Origin: CAYLZN01 sp964387935
Lineage (GTDB): Bacteria; Acidobacteriota; Vicinamibacteria; Vicinamibacterales; JAFNAJ01
Direction: 5' to 3'
DNA length: 20,343 nucleotides
NCBI GenBank assembly: GCA_964387935.1
Contig: CAYLZN010000071.1
Span: 1-20,343, forward strand
How positions within the stretch are numbered: position 1 is the stretch's first letter; each line of letters starts with the position of its first letter. Made by a program: the position numbers and the translations under genes. This document shows, piece by piece, positions 17,701-20,343 of the stretch. A model generated the notes under the pieces. That model was not told where the DNA came from. It did not search any database and saw nothing but the letters and a program-made list of their open reading frames with translations.

Positions 17701-17942
17701 ATGTAGAACACTTTCGGCTGCAGGCGCACGCCGGAAATCGCGGTGACGCGCCCTCCGCGGTGCGGCCCGACGTTGCGCCACCGCAAGGCCTGGTACGCCT
17801 TCGGGTCCACGACCACGTTCGGATCGGCCTGCGCCAGCAGCGCAGCGCGATCGGAGACCAGGGGCTGGCGCCCAAGCGTGGGGCCCGCCACGATGACGGC
17901 ACAAGTCAGCCACAAGCAGGCGCGGATGGCGGGTCGTCTCAT
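14781..17942 (-). CDS. exported Asp-box beta-propeller protein (sortilin/VPS10- and BNR-like)
   Basis: A 1053-residue secreted protein of the kind often annotated 'glycosyl hydrolase' or 'VPS10 domain-containing' in Acidobacteriota and relatives; no enzyme activity is established for these. It has a signal peptide (MRRPAIRACLWLTCAVIVAG, then PTLGRQ) and then about ten Asp-boxes (S/T-x-D-x-G-x-T-W), for example KSADAGKTWQ, KTTDGGSTWRK, KSVDGGETWTK, KSSDGGKTF, SRDGGKTWSN and TNDYGKTWTRL, with NPDIVW-type strands between them. These mark one or more large propellers over ~50-740. An Ig-like segment (DYYLAGEPAGEVKVEILDG and LNRFVWDLRH) and a helical tail (~940-1053) follow. No catalytic residues can be assigned. 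The start was placed at 17942 because GAGGAAGG lies four bases upstream and the signal peptide begins there. It is divergent from the amidase remnant and 140 bases upstream of nifJ. Confidence 0.85.
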   Translation of the reverse strand: MRRPAIRACLWLTCAVIVAGPTLGRQPLVSDRAALLAQADPNVVVDPKAYQALRWRNVGPHRGGRVTAISGVRLQPKVFYMGGTGGGVWKTENSGVTWTPVSDGQIATGSIGSIDVSETNPDVVWVGTGSAAIRSNVIIGRGIYKSADAGKTWQFMGLRDSGQIGAVVVHPTNPDIVWAAALGSPFGPNAERGIFKTTDGGSTWRKVLFVNNETGGRVVAVNPANPNEVYAGMYRGFRKGWDIVSGGPATEGGIYKSVDGGETWTKLAAGLPSTLIGRIDLSIARSNPRVVYAMVEAPGAEGGLYRSMDAGATWTLVNNSQRLRARPFYFHYVDVNPKDENEVWVNELGLHKSSDGGKTFAQVSVPHGDNHGMWFNPDTPALVAQCNDGGANVSQDGGRSWSSILNQPTAELYMVTVDEQFPYRLYAPQQDNSTIIVPSVPPVSWGFDHQAQSWVQGPGCETGQIQPRPDGTVIWGICKGEIGRFDLATGQEQHYWVYPQNRYGHDPDEIRFRFPRQSVLLVSPHDPKTVYHASHVMHRTTNEGVTWETISGDLTAREPDKQIVPGNPITRDVTGEEVYSSIYAMAESRLEKGVLWVGANDGPVHVSRDGGKTWSNVTPRDLPAGGRVQNIEDSPHRKGSAYIAVYRFLREHDLQPYIYATNDYGKTWTRLTDGKNGIPVDHPTRVVREDPDVPGLLYAGTEFGAFVSFDAGRHWQTLQQNLPATPVTDIRVHRKDLVIATMGRSFWIMDDVSPLQQIAMASRGGSAAPTAFSATSPLHLFEPRAAHRMRYVPQTGASDQPEYPPPGARIDYYLAGEPAGEVKVEILDGTGATVRSFTSEAAAQRPGSPQEMRMAARFGLTGARVTKRPGLNRFVWDLRHVGPWDKNSPNGGPGGPLVVPGAYQVRVTSGGTSATRPLDVRIDPRVTAAGVTPADLREQTDLLLKVRDAISESRRLQDRLAQAMEKAGVKVPPAPGPGQTPGTVTYAHPLQATWAKLVTAPGPYPQPMLIDQFMNIARMLGQGDQKPGKDAWDRYTDLMKTLSTLRGEADRSN

Positions 17943-17978
17943 GGTGCCTTCCTCTCGAAATGGTGCAACGGCGCGAGC

Positions 17979-17984
17979 AGTATA
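17979..17984 (-). promoter_or_regulatory. candidate -10 box in the divergent intergenic region
   Basis: The 68-base gap between the propeller gene and the amidase remnant contains TGTATACT on the minus strand, a good -10 match (TATACT at 17979-17984) for the propeller gene. No convincing -35 is present. The embedded GTATAC (17980-17985) is palindromic, so TATACA could equally serve the plus strand. Confidence 0.3.
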
Positions 17985-18010
17985 CAAGCGAATCCCGTAT
18001 CCTGTGCGGC

Positions 18011-18294
18011 ATGCCGACCCGACGTCGCTCGACTCCCGGAGGCCTGCCGCGTCGCTGCTTCCTGGCCGCGGCGTCCACCTCCGTCGTCGCGGGCGTGACC
18101 GCCGCGCGCGGCGCCGCGCAACCGCCGGGCGAGCCGGCGCGGTCGTTCCGGGTGCCCGCCCCTGCCGCCGACTAGGACTGCTGCTCGTCGGGCGCTACTA
18201 TGATGAGGCCACGCTGGTTCGCGTCGCCGGAGCGTTCCAGCAGCGATCGGACTGGCACCGGCGGCATCCACAGGCGTTTGCGGGCAGCGTATGA
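18011..18294 (+). pseudogene. Tat-exported amidase remnant: signal peptide and C-terminal tail only
   Basis: Two pieces of one gene appear joined with most of the coding sequence missing. From the ATG at 18011 a 54-residue ORF carries a twin-arginine signal, PRRCFLAAASTSVVAG, ending ARGAAQPPGE, and stops at a TAG (18173-18175). In another frame, from about 18172 to the TGA at 18292-18294, the sequence reads LGLLLVGRYYDEATLVRVAG followed by AFQQRSDWHRRHP. This matches the end of amidase-signature (GatA-like) enzymes, where 'GLQLVGR..DEATLLRVAHAYEQATDWHTRRP' is typical. The junction at ~18170 shifts frame, and the Ser-Ser-Lys catalytic core (some 400 or more residues) is absent. The tail's stop overlaps the next gene as ATGA, which suggests this is the true ancestral gene end. 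It could also be an assembly collapse. Confidence 0.65.
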
Positions 18295-19025
18295 GCACGA
18301 GTTCCCAGGACCCGACCCCGCACCAGGCCGTCGACCTCGAAAGCCTCGACGAGAACAACGGGAGGCTGGGGCCCCACAGCCCCGAGCTGGCGACTGACCT
18401 CGCCGTGGTGAATGCGGGCGCGGTCGGCCCCGAGAAGAAGCCCCGCAAGGCCACGGAGGACCGGCCCCTGGATCCGTGGGAGCGCTACCGGGTCCTCGAG
18501 GACATCCTCGAGGGCCAGACGGACCTCTCGCAGATGGCCGACCGCAAGACGCGGTTCGCGCTGCTGATCATGGGCACGCTGAACGCCGTCAATCTCGTCA
18601 TCGTGACGCGGCCCAACCTGTTTCCGGGGGAGAAATCGTTGACCGGCGTCAGCCTGGGCCTCTACGTGGTCAGCTACGCGGCCCTCTCGATCTACTTCTT
18701 CGTCCAGGCCATCGAGGCCCTGCGTCCTCGGGCCAAGGGGCTGCTCGAGCCGATCCGCACCGTGGGGCGGGACGCCGAGGGCCTCCAGGGCTTGCGGTTC
18801 ATCGCCAACGCGGTGACGATGAACGCCGAGGAGTATCACGACGCGTGGCGGCGGATCGAGGTCGCCGACGTCACGCGCGAGATGGCGCTCCACGTCCAGC
18901 TGCTGTCGCGCGTCAACACGGAGAAGTACCGCGCCCTGGATCGCGTGTTCGCGGGACTCATCGCGCTCACCATCTTCACGAGCGTCCTCATCACCGCGAT
19001 CGTCGTGCTCTCGTTCTGGTCCTGA
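18291..19025 (+). CDS. three-helix membrane protein resembling PycTM (DUF5706) effectors
   Basis: A 244-residue protein with a charged, disordered N-terminus (1-60) and three membrane helices: ~89-106, ~119-141 and ~219-241. The segment before helix 1 reads LSQMADRKTRFALLIMG (AD at 83-84, Lys86). The region before helix 3 has MNAEEYHDAW (178-187) and VNTEKYRALDRVF (208-220). This layout, an 'ADxK' motif entering a helical hairpin and a 'KYR' motif before a last helix, resembles the membrane domain of Pycsar effectors (PycTM, DUF5706). In phage defence that domain is thought to damage the inner membrane when a cyclic nucleotide is sensed. I match it by pattern, not by alignment, and no nucleotide cyclase is next to it, so a housekeeping membrane role is possible. 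The start overlaps the amidase-remnant stop (ATGA), and glgA begins four bases after its stop. No clear ribosome binding site precedes it, consistent with coupling. Confidence 0.6.
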   Translation: MSTSSQDPTPHQAVDLESLDENNGRLGPHSPELATDLAVVNAGAVGPEKKPRKATEDRPLDPWERYRVLEDILEGQTDLSQMADRKTRFALLIMGTLNAVNLVIVTRPNLFPGEKSLTGVSLGLYVVSYAALSIYFFVQAIEALRPRAKGLLEPIRTVGRDAEGLQGLRFIANAVTMNAEEYHDAWRRIEVADVTREMALHVQLLSRVNTEKYRALDRVFAGLIALTIFTSVLITAIVVLSFWS

Positions 19026-19029
19026 CACC

Positions 19030-20343
19030 ATGCCCACGCCGCTGAAGGTCCTCTTTCTCGCCTCCGAGGTTGCGCCGTTTGCGAAGACGGGCGGCCTGGC
19101 CGACGTCGCCGGCGCGCTGCCGAAGGCCCTGGCCGCCCTCGGCCACGAGGTGCGCGTCGTCATGCCCGCCTTCGCGGCCATCGAGGATGCGGCCGCGGCC
19201 GGCGACCGTGGCATCGCCGCGACGGGTCCCACGCTGCGCGTGCCCGTCGGCGGCCAGCTGGCCGACGCAGGCGTGCTGCAGGCGACGCTGCCGGGCAGCG
19301 ACGTCCCGGTGTACTTCATCGCCGAGCGCCACCTGTTCGATAGCTCGACGATGTACGGGTACACGGATGACCCGTACCGGTTCGCCTTCTTCAGCCGCGC
19401 GGCGCTCGACCTCGCCATCGCGGCGCAGGAGTGGCGACCCGATGTCGTGCACGCGCACGACTGGCACGCGGCGGCGGCGGTCCTCTGGCTGGCCACGGCC
19501 GGCCACGGCGATCCGCGCTATCGAGGGATACCGACGCTCTACACGATCCACAACCTGGCGTACCAGGGCAAGGCCCCCTGGCACGTGCTCGACTACCTGG
19601 GCGTGCACTCGCATCGCCTGGTGGAGGAGGCCTACGGGGAGATCAACCTCATGGCGCGCGGCATCCACCACGCGACCATGATCAACACGGTGAGCCCCAC
19701 CTACGCCCGCGAGATCATGACGCGGGACGGGGGCTCCGGCCTCGATGGCCTGCTGCGGCACCGCCACTTCGACGTGCATGGCGTGCTCAACGGCCTGGAC
19801 GCGGACGTCTGGAACCCGGCGACCGACCGGCACCTCGCGAAGACGTTCACGGCCGCGACCCTCGACGCCCGCCTGGACAACAAGCGCGCGCTCCAGGCAC
19901 GCGCGCGGCTGCCGGTGCGGGACGATGTGCCGCTCGTGGCGATGGTCACACGCCTGGACCAGCAGAAGGGGCTCGACATCTGCGGGCACGTCGTCCACCT
20001 GCTGATGAACGGGTACGCGGGCGACGCCCAGCTCGTCGTGCTCGGGTCCGGCCAGCGCCACTACGAGGAGATGTTCGCCACCATCGCCGGCTATCACCAG
20101 GACAAGATGGCGGCGTTCCTGCACTACGCGCCCGACCTCGCACCGCTCATCTACGGGGGCAGCGACATCTTCCTCATGCCGTCGCTGTACGAGCCGTGCG
20201 GGCTCGGCCAGCTCATCGCGATGCGCTACGGCAGCGTGCCGGTGGTGCGGGCGACGGGCGGCCTGGCAGACACGGTGCGCGACGGCGTCACGGGGTTCAC
20301 CTTCTACGACTTCTCGATTCCCGACTTCTGGAACGCCCTCTCG
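19030..20343 (+). CDS. glgA: glycogen synthase (GT5), 3' end beyond window
   Basis: ADP-glucose (or UDP-glucose)-dependent alpha-1,4-glucan synthase, a cytoplasmic enzyme that elongates glycogen. The first 438 residues are present and the frame is still open at the last base; family members are about 480-500 residues, so some 50 are missing. The N-terminus VLFLASEVAPFAKTGGLADV carries the ADP-glucose-binding lysine (Lys19) in KTGGLADV. Other family motifs are HAHDWHA, NTVSPTYAREI, RLDQQKGLDI and the catalytic-site EPCGLGQL (Glu388), with ATGGLADTV shortly after. All expected active-site motifs in the visible part are intact. The ATG lies four bases after the membrane protein stop with no strong Shine-Dalgarno sequence, so it may be translated by re-initiation. 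No other glycogen gene is visible in the window. Confidence 0.95.
   Translation, partial: MPTPLKVLFLASEVAPFAKTGGLADVAGALPKALAALGHEVRVVMPAFAAIEDAAAAGDRGIAATGPTLRVPVGGQLADAGVLQATLPGSDVPVYFIAERHLFDSSTMYGYTDDPYRFAFFSRAALDLAIAAQEWRPDVVHAHDWHAAAAVLWLATAGHGDPRYRGIPTLYTIHNLAYQGKAPWHVLDYLGVHSHRLVEEAYGEINLMARGIHHATMINTVSPTYAREIMTRDGGSGLDGLLRHRHFDVHGVLNGLDADVWNPATDRHLAKTFTAATLDARLDNKRALQARARLPVRDDVPLVAMVTRLDQQKGLDICGHVVHLLMNGYAGDAQLVVLGSGQRHYEEMFATIAGYHQDKMAAFLHYAPDLAPLIYGGSDIFLMPSLYEPCGLGQLIAMRYGSVPVVRATGGLADTVRDGVTGFTFYDFSIPDFWNALS

Noticed and set aside
15744..18098. 784-residue plus-strand frame opposite the propeller gene
   Set aside because: It is rich in Arg, Val, Asp and His repeats that mirror the Asp-box codons on the other strand; no independent support.
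18291..19025. A complete Pycsar defence operon
   Set aside because: No nucleotide cyclase gene is present on either side within the window, so only an effector-like protein can be claimed.

Overview
The window is GC-rich DNA with tightly packed genes. Several features point to Acidobacteriota, probably a Vicinamibacteria-like lineage: the remains of a PknB-type kinase with a PD40 propeller, a large exported Asp-box propeller protein, a penicillin-acylase-family enzyme, and very high G/C at third codon positions. This placement is inference from gene content; no rRNA or taxonomic marker is present.

Layout. Positions 1-3337 (+ strand) hold the 3' end of a long-chain acyl-CoA synthetase, an S45 penicillin-acylase-family Ntn hydrolase, and a short ORF that looks like an internally deleted Ser/Thr kinase with a beta-propeller. 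The stop and start codons overlap at both junctions. Positions 3357-17942 (- strand) hold, in order of transcription, an exported Asp-box (sortilin/BNR-like) propeller protein, an unusually long pyruvate:ferredoxin (2-oxoacid) oxidoreductase, an FKBP-type prolyl isomerase lipoprotein, an exported beta-barrel-like protein, a DinB-methyltransferase fusion, a Dcp-type M3 peptidase, and, after a 170-base gap, a berberine-bridge-like FAD oxidase. Positions 18011-20343 (+ strand) hold the two ends of a Tat-exported amidase whose middle is missing, a three-helix membrane protein resembling Pycsar effector (PycTM/DUF5706) proteins, and glycogen synthase glgA, which runs off the window.

How the genes relate. 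nifJ, FKBP, OMP, DinB-MTase and dcp are separated by -4 to +54 bases and probably form one transcription unit. It mixes central carbon metabolism with envelope and peptide-turnover functions, so it need not be one pathway. The FKBP lipoprotein and the barrel-like protein are coupled by a 4-base ATGA overlap, which suggests a folding helper and its client. A 17-base perfect dyad lies over a promoter-like sequence just upstream of nifJ.

No complete new system is evident. The observations most worth a second look are: the expanded PFOR, which has large insertions between its cluster ligands; the PycTM-like protein with no cyclase beside it; the DinB-methyltransferase fusion; and two genes (kinase-propeller and amidase) that kept both ends but lost their catalytic middles. 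There are no tRNA, rRNA, CRISPR or insertion-sequence genes that I can see, and no gene-free stretch longer than 300 bases.
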